Of a stretch of DNA of 64,000 nucleotides, positions 23,501 to 34,919 are shown in pieces. The stretch lies in NCBI GenBank assembly GCA_934045905.1, contig OW203771.1, positions 4,650,001-4,714,000 on the forward strand. Reading direction: 5' to 3'. The first letter of the stretch is position 1. Each line of letters opens with the position of its first letter. Origin of the DNA: Leuctra nigra (taxonomy: Eukaryota > Arthropoda > Insecta > Plecoptera > Leuctridae). The notes beneath the pieces were generated by a model. That model had not been told where the DNA came from. It saw only the letters and a list, made by a program, of their open reading frames with translations, and did not search any database. The position numbers and the translations under genes were made by a program.

Positions 23501-26500
23501 AAGTTGTGAGAACGGTTTTTCCTCATTATAATAGTAATTATACAACTTAAGGCCATTGCATATCACGTGACTTTATTTCTCTACATCCGATCAAAAGAAA
23601 TAGTTACCTATGAGAACATACCTTACATCGTTCATGCTGAGTAATCCAAGGTGATTTATGAAGGAAATTCACTGCATACTGGAGCTTATCAATATTTGCA
23701 GTCAATAATATTTATTTTTGCAGTGGTTTAAGAATGAAATAAATGAAAATCGTGTGTATCCGTACGCGTTTGAAAGCTGTCAAAACCCAGTGCTGTTATT
23801 TTAAATATTACATTCAATAGTGGATATAATTAATATCTCAACATTTCGTTGGAAAGATGAAGAAAGAGCGCATGTTTTGTTGGCAAAATTGTGTCAGGTT
23901 TGTGATGCATATGTGCCCTTTTATTAGATTAAAGTTTGCTGTTCTTGGCAACTCGTAGGATTTCCTTCAACTTCAGGTCTTGATTTGAGAATATTTAGGT
24001 GCAAGGAAGTAAAATCATCTAATATGTTATTTTCGCAGTTCTTTTCTGCGTAGATAAGTTCCAACAGAGGTGTCCTAACTTATCTGATGAGTGAGGAGTA
24101 TTTGCTAACTGAACCCTTCCAAATGAAAATGTGTAGCTTTTTGGTTGAAAAGTCACGTGATATGCAGCCACCTTAAGTCACCTTTTTCACACCTAAAATG
24201 TTCGTATGAAACTTTTTTCTCGGAATATAACTTTTCAATGGGGTTGCAATAAGTCCCACAATTATTACTCAAGAGGCTTGCATATGGTCCATTATCTTCG
24301 TTATGAATAGGCAAATAAAATGGGCCGAAGCAAATATTTTACTTTTTTGTGTATTTTTATTACAAACGTTCTAAAATCAAAATTTTTACTTCCCGAAATT
24401 TTCATCGATGAAATTATCATTTAGAGGGGACTGTGGCCATAGACTTAAGGGGGAGCAATCGATCGACATATACAAAAAAAAATATTCTTGAAATTACAAG
24501 TTCAAAAAACGTTTTCCTACATTTCAACTATATTTAAGTACAACAGACTCATTTAATGTTCTGTAGTTTGCAACTCCAGTCCAACAATGAGTTTTCAATT
24601 TTATGTTATCAGAGGATGAACAAAACTTTAACATGGGAGGTATAGGAAAATCATTTCGAATTTGGTATATAACTTTTAAAATAGCACACGTTGGTATTGT
24701 TTTCAATTTTTTTCCTGATAGTATGTCCATATGTCTACCATAAAAAAAGTTTTTTGCTCAAATCTATAGAGACAAAAAAACAGATCTTCATTTTAGCCTA
24801 AAAGTGACACGATTTTCTTTTTCCGCCATAAGATAACATGGGGGAGACAAATCAATTTATCTCAGAAACTGGACACGAGAAGTGTTTCATTTTTTCATAG
24901 ATTGTGTATTGCATGATTAGTCATGATAAGTCACCAAAATTTCAAGTAAATCGGAAACATTGAGGTTATGGTGGTTCTACCTTAAATACAGTTATTGGAA
25001 AATGCGCTTCGACACTTTCTTCGCCTATTCATAACGAAGCTACTGAGACCACATGCAAGTCTGTAGAGTGATAATTGCAGGACTTATTGCAACCCCATTG
25101 AAGGAGTCATATTACAGCAAACATTTTAGAAAGGAAATTTTTAACGTGAAAGATCACGTAAGTTGTATAATCGCTTTTATAATGAGGGGAAAATGTTCTC
25201 ACAACTTGGGGCGCAGTAGTTTATTCAATGTCGTATTTTATATTTATGGTCACGTGATACCACTCAAAGGTGGCTCATCCAATCGGGCATAGTCTCAGAT
25301 TTTCATAATTTTTTGTCTACTTATTGATAATCATGCCATACACAATCCTTGAAAAAATTAAACACTTCTCGTGTCTAGTTTCTGAGAAAAATTGAGTTTT
25401 CTTCCCCATGCTATCTTATGGCAGACAGGTAAAATCGTGTCACATTTAGGCTAATATTGAAGATCTAATTTTTAGTTTGTCCCAACTTTGATCAAAAAAC
25501 TTATTTTTTGATAGATATTTGGACATTCTATTAGGAAAAAAATTAAAAACAATACCAACGTGTGCTATTTTAAAAGTTATAAACCAAAAACGAAATGATT
25601 TCCCTATTCATGCTTTGCACGTGCGTCTTTTGTTTTACATCAACAATGTAAAAAAGTATATTTTCGGCCATATTGGTGATAGCTGTCAATTCGATTTAAA
25701 CTAATTATTATCGGTTATAGTCAAAGATAGTTTGTAAATAAGTGGTTTTATACCTATAAGAACTTCTTCTGCAGCTTACAATTACACAGGTAAACCATAA
25801 ATAATATCAAAAAGTATTGAACAACAGATTGACAGCCGTTCTGACATGTATCCCCAAAATGGCCGTGCAACAATGAGATGACGTCACGTGCAAAGCATGA
25901 ATACCTCCTGTGTTACAGTTTTGTTCATTCTCGAAAGGCAATAAATTGAAACCTCGCTGTAAGACAGGAGTTGCATGTTCAATTACATTTTATGATTCTC
26001 TTATACTTAAATATAGTTGAAATTTTGGAAAAAGTAATTCATGATGGTAATTTCAAAAAAAAAATATTTTGGAATGTTCGATCGGTTGAGCCACGTTAAA
26101 AAAATGCAAATGGGTATTTTTCGTGCAATGCGAATGGGTTATAAATGTGAACTTTGTAAGACTGAGAGATCATATTCGAACTGAGCAGTATTCTACTTCT
26201 CCTCTGCAAGGCAATAGTTTTATACCTGAAGCTGGAAGACCGGCCCATTGCTGGAACGCTTTCATATTCGGGTGGCCATACTTCTTCAGGTAGTTCTGCA
26301 AATAATCCGATTACAAAATAAAACACATACGTATACTAACGTCGTATTCTGTAAGTGTAGTTTAGCAAGCGAGCATGGACCAATAAGTGAATCAGATCAT
26401 GAGTGGGTATAGGCATTCAAGTATTGTTTGACAGTTACACTCTGACAAGAGCACGGTGGACAAGAGTAAGACAAAAACAGACTCATAAATAATTTGTATT

Positions 26501-27269
26501 TGACTCAGCAAACAACTCGGCAGTGGATAGAGGAATTTACAACTAGACACACTTCAAAACACAAGCTAACCCCCATTGAGCTTTTCACTACATTTGGTGA
26601 AATCGCTTAAGGTGATACTAGCGCTCGGCCGTTTTAGAAAATTGAGAGAGAAAAATTGTCACTTATTTCACCAAATAAGTGAGTGTAACTTTTACGGGAT
26701 GTTCACATGATCAATCTGATTGTATATTAGTAGCAATTTTTCATTTTTGCTTATTGCATCGTTAATTAGGCGCCGGTTATTCAACAAAACCGCGCAAAAC
26801 TATGAAATTTGCGATACGATTGGAGACCTAACCCGTAAACCAATTGATCTCAAATTTTAATCATGATTAGATGAAAGACAAACTTAGGGTTATCCCTTGG
26901 CACATTTTTTAAATTTAATTTTATACGGCGCCCAGGGAGACAAGAAAATAGCTAATTTTTCACCAAAAATCCACTAATTATTACTAATTAACGAAACAAT
27001 AAATTTAAAATATACCAAGGGATAACCCTAAGTTTGTCTTTTATCTAATCACGATTAAAATTTCAAATAATTTGGTCAACCCATTTCGTCTCCAATCGTA
27101 TCGCAAAAAGTGTCTACAAAAAGCAGCAAAATCGCTCGCGTTGCAGCACCTTAACGATCTTTGATGAACTCAATGAACTTACGTCGCCATCTGACTTTGA
27201 CATTGGTGCACCATGAACTGTCATGGCGGCGACCAGCAACAGACAGACCACTTTGAAGCTGAAATCCAT
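17524..27269 (-). CDS. Minimal secreted matrix metalloproteinase, copy B
   Basis: Six coding exons with the same lengths and phases as copy A: 27183-27269, 26226-26295, 21850-21948, 20053-20358, 18849-18997 and 17524-17553; 246 residues plus stop. The signal peptide is [20 protein letters not shown]. The prodomain has YLKKYGHPN and a canonical-start switch PRCGISD (Cys68). The catalytic domain has [18 protein letters not shown] and [11 protein letters not shown] (197-207), the Met-turn NIM, and ends ALYGTPIVG. There is no hemopexin domain. Coding changes from copy A include several in exon 4 and the end of exon 1, yet no stop or frameshift, which suggests both copies are maintained. Introns are much larger because of transposons; intron 2 is about 4.3 kb. 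Two extra truncated copies of the exon 5 acceptor region lie just upstream in intron 4 and may compete in splicing. AATAAA follows the stop at 17486-17481. Confidence 0.92.
17627..17801. mobile_element. Hairpin MITE with TA target duplication and empty site in copy A
   Basis: The ends are CAGTTCG...CGAACTG, flanked by TA at 17625-17626 and 17802-17803. The arms contain CTAGGCCGAGAAAGAC and GTCTTTCTCGGCCTTA. Copy A has the uninterrupted site ACATGTATCTCATG (about 5489-5502). TA duplication suggests a Tc1/mariner-mobilised MITE. Confidence 0.8.
18480..18735. mobile_element. Fold-back element in MMP-B intron 5
   Basis: The ends TTGTTGCCGG...CGGTTCGGAACGGTA and TACCGTTCCAAACCG...CTGGCAACAA are inverted. 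It is a shorter relative of the 6664-7075 family and absent from copy A intron 5. Non-coding. Confidence 0.55.
18998..19393. repeat. 163-bp tandem array across the acceptor of MMP-B exon 5
   Basis: AGTAGGG at 18905, 19068 and 19231 defines a 163-bp period. Each added unit carries the splice acceptor CTCTGTGCAG and about 100 bp of exon 5 head, including the HEFGH zinc-motif codons, then breaks into intron sequence before the exon's donor. The period is not a multiple of three and the extra copies lack a donor, so they are pseudo-exons. The array is absent from copy A, so it arose after the duplication. Confidence 0.9.
19545..19945. mobile_element. Long-TIR fold-back element in MMP-B intron 4
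   Basis: Orthologous to 6664-7075: arms read GGAGCGGTTTTAGAGCGAAA inward to a centre of ACGAGCGACGGACGAG. It shares the intron position with copy A, so it was present before the duplication. Confidence 0.75.
21223..21775. mobile_element. TTAA-flanked MITE (piggyBac-type target) in MMP-B intron 3/exon 3 flank
   Basis: TIRs GGATGAATC and its near-complement ending TTCATCC, flanked by TTAA at 21219-21222 and 21776-21779. Copy A has a single TTAA at the matching point (GTGCATTTTTAAA). 553 bp, no transposase. Confidence 0.75.
21960..22480 (+). mobile_element. Diverged copy of the 530-bp dispersed element in MMP-B intron 2
   Basis: It shares ordered text with 14232-14762 (CATTTCAACTATATTT, ATGTCTTGTAACTTGCAAC, CACAGGAGGTATAAGAAAAT) but is shorter and more diverged. 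Non-coding. Confidence 0.5.
22486..23356. mobile_element. Non-autonomous hAT element, 871 bp
   Basis: The ends are CAGAGTTGGGTAGTAAC and ACCCAACTCTG, with a perfect 8-bp target duplication CCCTTCAG (22478-22485 and 23357-23364). Subterminal regions are packed with AAGTAACTT/GTTACTT repeats, typical transposase-binding arrays of hAT elements. No transposase ORF. Confidence 0.9.
23365..26095. mobile_element. Nested fold-back elements filling MMP-B intron 2
   Basis: Pieces of the copy A intron 2 fold-back (near 23500-23560, 24180-24440 and 24985-25260) are separated by inverted diverged copies of the 530-bp dispersed element (about 24450-24990 and 25290-26090) and a unique block (23570-24170). 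No exon is visible. The nesting explains the size of this intron. Confidence 0.55.
26611..27150. mobile_element. TTAA-flanked element, 540 bp, in MMP-B intron 1
   Basis: The left end GGTGATACTAGCGCTCGGCCG and right end CGCTCGCGTTGCAGCACC are imperfectly inverted and flanked by TTAA (26607-26610, 27151-27154). The centre contains an inverted pair around CAAACTTAGGGTTATCCCT / GGATAACCCTAAGTTTG. Relatives: 16270-16775, 51313-51715 and 54140-55330. Confidence 0.7.
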
Positions 27270-27543
27270 GACTTGCTAGCGTAGATGATGTGTTCTGTGA
27301 AAGAATGCTTGATGTAATTGCAAGTACAGTATTCATGAACAAAAATACGCTCAAAATGCAAACAAGAGAGCATAGAAATTTCAAGTGAAATAAGTATATG
27401 TATCAATTTATTTGTAAATAAGTTTTTAAAACAAATGTAAATGCATAGGTTTCAAGAGAAATATTTAGTGAATTATTAGGTGATAATAGGTAATTGGGAA
27501 AAACTAGTAGCTAAGTTAAAGATTTGGAATGATGTAAGATACA

Positions 27544-27785
27544 GGGGCTGGATTCACAAAGAAGTATAACTTTATGACCGAAAAAACTAGTATCAATATT
27601 AGCAATTACCATGTTTTACTGGCTTATCTCTTTGAATATAATTATTCAGATCACCATTTAAAATGATAAAATACCAAGTGTTAACATGATAATATCATGG
27701 TCATAGATATATTGGTAGTTTTATTGCTATACCGGCATAAAGTTATGCCGGTATAGGGCTTAAAACCTTTTGTGAATCCAGCCCC
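27544..27785. mobile_element. MITE of 242 bp in the 5' UTR intron of MMP-B
   Basis: TIRs GGGGCTGGATTCACAAA and TTTGTGAATCCAGCCCC. Copy A lacks it in the same intron. The target duplication is not clear. Confidence 0.75.
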
Positions 27786-28068
27786 AGTGTAGCTTCACTC
27801 TCATGTATGTATGTTTAGATGTTATAAACATTTTGCAAAGTTGATAAATATATATTTTAAATATTTTAAACATGTGATATTTTAACATTTCATTATTCAA
27901 TATTACAAAATTCGAGGGAAAAGCTTCAAAGAAGTAATTAAAACCAGTGATTTTGTCCAGTACACTTCGTAAAAGTGTATCAAATGAATGTTTATTTTGC
28001 TATGTATGAAACTTTGAAGTGCTAGCCACGAGCTTCAAGAGCTTTATGTTATTGTAAGTCCCACTTAC

Positions 28069-28135
28069 CTCAGAAGTAGAAGACGACGATGAACACAACA
28101 CAGCCAAGACCCTCCTTTTATACCCCAAACCAGCC
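28069..28135 (-). promoter_or_regulatory. TATA promoter and non-coding first exon of MMP-B
   Basis: TATAAAAGG (28122-28114, minus strand) with upstream GCGGCTGGTTT and downstream GGAGGGTCTTGGC precedes a short non-coding exon ending CTTCTGAG|GTAAGTG at 28069/28068. It is the same layout as copy A. The start site is inferred at about 28085-28090. Confidence 0.7.
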
Positions 28136-28980
28136 GCGATATATAACATTATCTACATTGTCAAGAATATGTTACTCATACTTATTAACAAAGTAATTTA
28201 TTTTAGATTTTATAATTTTTTCGTAAAATAATCATTTTTAACCAAGGAGTAATTATTATCTGTAAATTATACAAGAAGTGACATCTGAGTGGCTATGCGC
28301 AAAACTTTGAAAATAAAATATGTATCGTAATAATGATAAATGTGGCAATGAGTAATACGGCTATCCAAGTCATGAGGTGGATCACATGTGGTACGACCCT
28401 TGGTAACTTGACATGACAAATACCTGACAATCAATTTATGTAATTATATTTTACAACATGAAAACATATATGAGGGGGTGGTAAGGGTACGCAATGACGT
28501 GTTGGCTAAATGATTATACTTTGAAAACTTTCAGCTTCGAAAATATCACAATAAAAAAAACAGAATGTAATTTTGAGTATTGCTAGTTCAAAAGAAACAA
28601 CAATAGTACAGGAAAGGATTATAGATTGTATCACAGAATCCTTTTTTGAACTCTAATTAACATGTTTTCCCATTAATTGAGCACGTGTTTTTTTACAATT
28701 GAAGTGTACAAGGGAAGAACGCTATAAGTCACATTCGTATGAAACTGAGATAAACGAAGTTTTATGATGAAACTTGTATCTATCTTCCATACAGATCGAT
28801 ATTTCAATAGCATTTTTCAAGACTTTGTATCAATATTTGTAAAAAAAAAACGAAGGAATATTCTGAAAAGTGAAAACTCATAAAAATCACTGCAAGATGT
28901 CACCTAAGACGCATTTTTAAAATAGTGTACTCTTAGCGTTCTTCCCCTGTATCCTTCACCAGTGTTGCGTCTAACCATTG

Positions 28981-29748
28981 GGGGCTGTGCATGAAGGACG
29001 TCACGCTAGAATGGGATATTTTGACAAACCCCCCCTCCCCTGTCACGCTGTGTCACACTTTTCGAGACCCCACCCCCCTAAAAGGACGTCACAAATCTAT
29101 CTCTACCCCCCCCCCCCCTTAAATAGAATATTTTTGACTGTAAAATGTATCAGAATTTATCGTTTTTTGCGAAATTTCTGGTCCCGCGACACATCAACTG
29201 AAATTTAAAATGCTTGAAAATATGTATCAAAACGTGACGTCCTACTGCAAGAGTCGGCAACCTTTTTTGGCGAAGGAGCCAATTTCCCCAAAAATAACAA
29301 ATTAGATAAGAATGGGAGCCGCAGTAAAGGCAATCAAATAATACACCAAAAATAATAAATTGAACATTTTGATATTTTGACGAAGCCCCCCAGTTGTTGC
29401 CCCGCAGAGCGTTTTTTTTAGAATTTTAACAATTTAATGTTGATTCTGGGACTCATAAATGAACAAATTGAAACAAATGACATCCCAAATTTGCCCCGAA
29501 GGAAATTTTTAGAATTTCAACAATTTAAAAGTTATTCTGGGACTCTAAAATGAACAAACTTAATCAAATAACCTTCCCATTGTTGCCCCGCATGGCGTTT
29601 TGTTTTCAAATTTTCCGATTCCAGATCTTTATTTAAATTATAAAGTGTCATTCTAGAACCACCAAGCAGCCGCAGGTTGCCGACTCCTGTCCTACTGCCT
29701 CCAGACCCCCCTCCCCCCTGAAGCGTCACGTCCTTTATGCACAGCCCC
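28981..29748. mobile_element. GGGGCTGTGCAT-type TIR element interrupted by a hAT
   Basis: The ends GGGGCTGTGCATGAAGGACG and its complement CGTCCTTTATGCACAGCCCC match the uninterrupted copy at 61303-61657. C-rich tracts inside are characteristic. The hAT at 29248-29689 is nested in it. Confidence 0.8.
29248..29689. mobile_element. Non-autonomous hAT element, 442 bp
   Basis: The ends CAAGAGTCGGCAACC and GGTTGCCGACTCCTG are flanked by an exact 8-bp duplication TCCTACTG (29240-29247, 29690-29697). The interior holds tandem GCCCCGCA-headed units. No ORF. Confidence 0.88.
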
Positions 29749-30000
29749 TTAGTCCTCCAGCAGCACTCTCTTCCCCATCACCTCAACCACATCTTCTTGA
29801 CATATTATGCTCTCTCAGTCTCGGAACGACCCCGCTTTCTTCTCCCTAATCCACATTCTCTGATTCTCTGTTGCGTGTTACATTGTTCTTCTGGACCAGG
29901 AATCTGGATTATAAAATAAACGTATTTCGTATTATTCAGGATTGGTGTCAAATATAATAAAGAGCTGACTGAAAACAATAATATATTTTTTTTATAATGA

Positions 30001-30236
30001 TTGGCTCGAACGTGGGACCTCTCACTTGCCGTGCGCGAGCTCTACCAACTGAGCTACCCGGACGGACGGACGGACATTAGACACAACGCACTGATGTGGG
30101 TTAGAGATCAAGTGATCATTCTCTACCTTCATTCGTGTCTAATGTGTCTAATGTCTAATGTCCGTCCGTCCGACCGGGTAGCTCAGTTGGTAGAGCGCTC
30201 GCCCGGCAAGAGAGAGTTCCCGGGTTCGAGCCCGAT
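30001..30236. repeat. Inverted pair of tRNA-like sequences upstream of MMP-B
   Basis: Minus-strand unit at 30001-30062 and plus-strand unit at 30173-30236, again with AGCTCAGTTGGTAGAGC and GGGTTCGA, separated by an inverted GTCCGTCCGTCC repeat. It is the counterpart of 12217-12467. It reads as a tRNA-derived fold-back repeat, not a functional tRNA gene. Confidence 0.55.
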
Positions 30237-31546
30237 TTGGCCGGATATTTTTCACAACGCACATCCCTTCCTTAAATCCTCATGGAAGTTTTCCACAGAA
30301 AACTTCGTTCTCAACATAATATTATATTTATATCTATTCTATAAGTTATATTGTACTATATTATATGTCATATTTGACCAATCTATTCTACCATGGCCTT
30401 GACCTTACACTAACCAGGCTGGTTACTAAGCCATGACTTATCAACATTAACGTTATACCGTTCTGATAATTCAGTAAAAATATAATCAGTAGACCGTCTC
30501 GTGACAGTGACACATATTATTATCAAAACTAAAATATTTTTATCGTGCAATTTTCGAAAACGTTTTTTTTTTTAAAAGCAATAAATATAGTTATCTAAAA
30601 TTCGGGACATGTGGGATGATAATATGTAATTATTGTTTGCAATCACCCCAAAGCTCATTATCTATTCCATGATAATATCCGTCCCGTGAGATATCAGTGA
30701 TTCATCATGGCATGACGCACATGGCGTAGGTGTAAGAGTCACGTACATACACTTCAGCTAGATTCAGAAACAATCCGCAAGTTACAAAGAAATGATTCTT
30801 TATTTAAAACTATATTTCAACATTGTTATATTTCAATTGTGAGTCCAGTTACCAAAAACTTGTTTCTAAGATTTTTTTAATGATTGTTGAAGTCACATTT
30901 AAATTTCAAATGAAAATGTGGAGGCAAATTCAGTATTTTCAGTATTCAGTTTTATATTTTTCAAGTATTTTTTAATGCTTCTAGATCTAGATTGAATATT
31001 TTAACATAATTTTAAAGATGAAAACTTATTTTTTTCTGCTTGAAACTCCACTTAAAACTTATGGCTCGAATCTCTGTTTTTATTTTTTTGTTTATCTGTG
31101 TTTTTGCATTACATTTTAAGCGAAGCAACGAATCTGGCCAAGTTTTTCACAAAAGATTCATTACTATCCAATTCAGAGGTTTACAGCAAAATCGGTCTAT
31201 TAATTTCAGCTGAAACTTGATTTGAATAGTTTGTACTTCGTTTGTACTTGAATAGTTGGCACTATTGTGCCAATAATACTGGAATTGTTTGACCGATCAC
31301 CACCAAATTTTGTATGGTCATTGTTACAATCATTATTTTTTTTAACAAATCTGTTTAATGAACTTCAAGAGTAATAGACATTTTACTGAAATTTGTATGC
31401 TTAATTTGAAATATATATCAAAATGTAAATATCAAAACATTCAGTTTTTATCATTGCCTCTTTGGCGAATGCAATTAAGATCAAGGTCCGCTAAATCTTT
31501 AAATTAAATCTTTTAGTTTAGATTAGATTAGTTTGGTTTAACGGCG

Positions 31547-31880
31547 CGTCAACGACGAGGTTATATTGCGCACATTAAGTTTATATTTAACTTTGTTGAA
31601 CAAAATTGGAGGGCACGGGGAGGGGTCGACCTAACTGGCCCGATCCGGGGGAGTCCAGCACTGGTGGGAAGGCCAGGCCGGAATGGGGACGGACCGGGGT
31701 GGAGGGAGGGGGAGGCTTCGGGCCGGTGGGACTCGATTTCAGGGGGATCACCATCTCGAGGGGAAGGCCGGCCCGAAGGGACCGCAAATTCAAGGGAGGG
31801 CATGGTTAGGCCGACCCTGGACTGCACTTGGTTAGGACCAACTCGCTATGCGAGCTGGTCCCTTAAGCCCCACCACCGCG
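31547..31880. repeat. GC-rich dispersed repeat, second copy
   Basis: Same sequence as 5850-6270: AACGACGAGGTTATATTG, GGCCCGATCCGGGGGAGTCC, GGGATCACCATCTCGAGG. The two copies lie at non-equivalent places in the segmental duplication, so they moved independently. Open frames here are by-products of high GC. Confidence 0.6.
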
Positions 31881-32877
31881 TCAAGGACATTGATTAATAT
31901 TATCTTCAAAAGGGTTCTCAAGGTCTTTGACACAAATATTAAATCGCATGCAGTACGAAGGCTCGCTTATCAACGCGTTATACTGAGCGTTTTTCTAGTA
32001 ATATTAAGTCTTGAATCATTAAAAACATGAAAACTCAATTTGTCAAGAAATATGATGGGAAATTCTTTAAAACGTCGAGTTATCAAGCGAAAGGAACGAG
32101 TGTCTCCATTTGTAACTGAATCGATTGAATCTCTTGTCTCTTTGTTTTATTTTCTCGTAACGCGTTGATAATCAATTCTTTGTATTGCTTGCGTATTGAC
32201 ATGCGTTTGAAAGTTGCTGCTCTATAATAGACCTTGGAAAATGTAAAAAAGGCAAACAAAAAAAGGTGTCAAAGATGATTTTTTTTTAACTTTCGTAAGT
32301 TATTTTGACAAAACATTTAAATTCAAGAATAAAATGTCCGTAAATAGGTAATAAATCCGACAAATTCTTGACAGATTTGTCTGAAAATTATCAAAAAACA
32401 CCTAAAATGTTGGTCCCAATGACCATGCACAATTTTTAGTTGTCAAGTTTAAGTATTTTAGTTGTCATAAGTACAACATGGCTGAAAAATTACTGAATCC
32501 AGACTTTGTCTTCTACCTCGAAAAACTGCCATTTTGCCAAATATGCTATTAGCAACTCCTAACAAATAATTGCGTAAGTCTGGTAGCTATGCATATATTT
32601 TTCACTCATATGATATTTTAAATTAAAATGTGCAGAATCAGATATTTTTTCATAATTTAGATTTTATAATCTATTTTAGCTCTTCAGATAATTTAGCTCT
32701 TGTGCAGAGAACTTGAAAATGGTGAAAATATCTGCACATATTGGTACCCTCAAAGTTATTTTCAGAACATTGATAATGCTACGGGCATACCTACACGAAA
32801 GAGGATTTTGACATAGCAGTAAAAAAGGATTTTTTACAAATCATGCTGCCTGCATGGGCGTCCCCATGGTTTGTGCC

Positions 32878-32896
32878 GGGGGGGGGGGGGGGGGGG
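32878..32896. repeat. Poly-G tract (19 G)
   Basis: Follows GTCCCCATGGTTTGTGCC; it is the counterpart of the copy A tract at 15398-15413. Confidence 0.8.
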
Positions 32897-33459
32897 AGGA
32901 AGCAAAATGTTTTTAAATTTAAGTGGGGGCCTGGGGGAAAATACTCTGCTCAAGCAATCACGGTTCCAAAGTCCTCGGCTGTCTTATTATTAGTATAATT
33001 ATTAGTTTTAGTATAATTACTAGACTGGAATTATATATTTTAATTTAGAAACTACCCTTAAATTATTTTAAGTTCTCTTCGGGCAGTGCGAAGATGTATT
33101 TCCACTCAAATTTAGGGGTGGTTTCAATAAATTAAAAATCCAAGATGTGTTTGGCAAGTCTTACAAGAATAGTATAGTCGAGATTTTAATAAATTAAAAT
33201 ACATCAATATTGACGTAAATACTTAATGGATCGACCGGGAACTATTAAAAAACGTATACACACAAATAAATTACCCAAACTACCCAATCATGTCCTAATC
33301 AATTCAAATAAACTACAAAATACGTTTATTTCTTGCAATTTTTGAGAGAGTGATGTTGTTGGGCATTTCGAATCCATAGCTATACATACCATTCAAAGGC
33401 TGAAATCAATAGGAAAATGTTTAATCGTGCAAAGGAATGCCTATAGATACTCGGAATTA

Positions 33460-34780
33460 GTGGATCTAGTGGAGCGGTCGCTCCACGCCAGCCAAGTCGT
33501 ACGGCGCGCGCACACACTCATTTAAAAAGGCTGGAGCAAACCCACTTTTACTGTAAGCATCAAAGTGGCATTTTCGGCCTACTGGATCTTAAAATTGGAA
33601 AATCTCACATTGTTGCGATATATCTTAATTTCGAGCTATGGCCCACCCTACAACATATACCAAATTTGGGAACAATAGGTTACGCCCTTTGCGCGCTAGA
33701 GGGCCGTGAAAACAGTGTTTTAGGGCGGTTTTCATAATAATAATCTCAGTAGTAGTAGGGTGGAGCTAAAATATGGTAAACAGGCCACAGCATAAACGGC
33801 TGAACCGATTGATTTAAAATTTTTACCACATATGCACTTTTGGCTTCTGAAGTGCCTTTTGCTATAACTGGTTTTATGCCGCCATTTTGAAACCGGAAGT
33901 GACGTCATATCTCGTCAACGGCTGGACCGATTGGAACGAAAATTGCGCCAAACGATCCAGACGGTCATCTATATGCATGATAAGTAGCAAAAGACTAAAC
34001 ATTATGTTAAAGAAACCGGAAATGACGTAATGAAATTTGAAATACATCGATTGGCTTTTTGGCAACAAAGATTGATCCGATTATTTTGATATTTATGTAA
34101 CGTATGTACTTTTGACGTCTCATGTGACTTGTTATAAAACCAACCGGAAGCCGCCATTTTGAAACCGGAAGTGACATCATATCTCAATAACGGCTAAATA
34201 GATTTCAACGAAACCAGCGCAAAACAATTTAGACGGTCAACTTTATGTATTATCATCAATAATATTTGCAGTTTCTCATACCTAAACCGGAAATGACGTC
34301 ACACATTTTAATAATCTCACACATTTTTATTTTGATGCAATAAATATACTATTTGAGACAGCTTATAAAATTATAATCATGTTTCAAATATACTTCAAGG
34401 GGTCAGAGATTTCAGCCGCCATTTTTAAACCGGAAGTAACGTCATATCTCAAAAACTGGTAGACAAATCGGTATGAAACTAGCGCCCAACGATTCGGATG
34501 GCCATCTCTATGGAATATGAACAGTACAAATAGAATTTTCCTATTTATGAGACCGGAAATGACGTCATTCAAATGTATAAATTATTATAATTCCCTCCTA
34601 TACAATAAATACATATTCTGAAAGCTTAAAATGATACACATCATTTATAGAAATAAATTCTATGTGGCATTGCAGAAAGTTCAGCAGCCATTTTGAAAAC
34701 CGAAGTGTTTCCATATCTCGGAACTGGGTTGACTGATTGGAATGAAACCTTTGCTATTCTTCGTGAAAGATCATTTAAAG
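33460..34780. repeat. Degenerate satellite with repeated CCGGAAGTGACGTCA blocks
   Basis: After a GGATCTAGTGGAGCGGTCGC palindromic head, units of about 265 bp recur. Each has GCCGCCATTTT..AACCGGAAGTGACGTCATATCTC-like text (near 33890, 34165, 34430, 34700) and a half-unit ACCGGAAATGACGT (near 34015, 34285, 34553). The core juxtaposes an ETS-like CCGGAAGT and a CRE-like TGACGTCA. No ORF. Confidence 0.65.
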
Positions 34781-34919
34781 CAATTATTTAGGACCATACG
34801 CTGCTATTCATTAGTGGTAACGAAATTGTAAAGGGTGATGATTTTTTAAAAGAATTTAGTAATTGTTCATTTCATATGTGTCACAAGTTGTTAGAATAAA
34901 CTAAAAAAAGGAGTGATAT

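Larger units (their letters stand above)
16793..33300. repeat. Segmental duplication, copy B
   Basis: Direct-orientation partner of 4851-15790, starting at GTCTAACACTCATGCATTGC (about 16798). The extra length comes mainly from insertions with definable ends: 17627-17801, 21223-21775, 22486-23356, 26611-27150, 27544-27785 and 28981-29748. The first two have clean empty sites in copy A. Confidence 0.8.

Noticed and set aside
27151..27384. Hydrophobic signal-peptide-like frame overlapping MMP-B exon 1
   Set aside because: It begins at TTG, not ATG, lies in the 5' UTR intron in another frame, and the matching frame in copy A hits a stop. Exon phases support the MMP reading.
31561..31897. Overlapping open frames on both strands in a GC-rich block
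   Set aside because: They coincide with a dispersed repeat also at 5850-6270, have low-complexity Pro/Gly/Arg composition and no domain.
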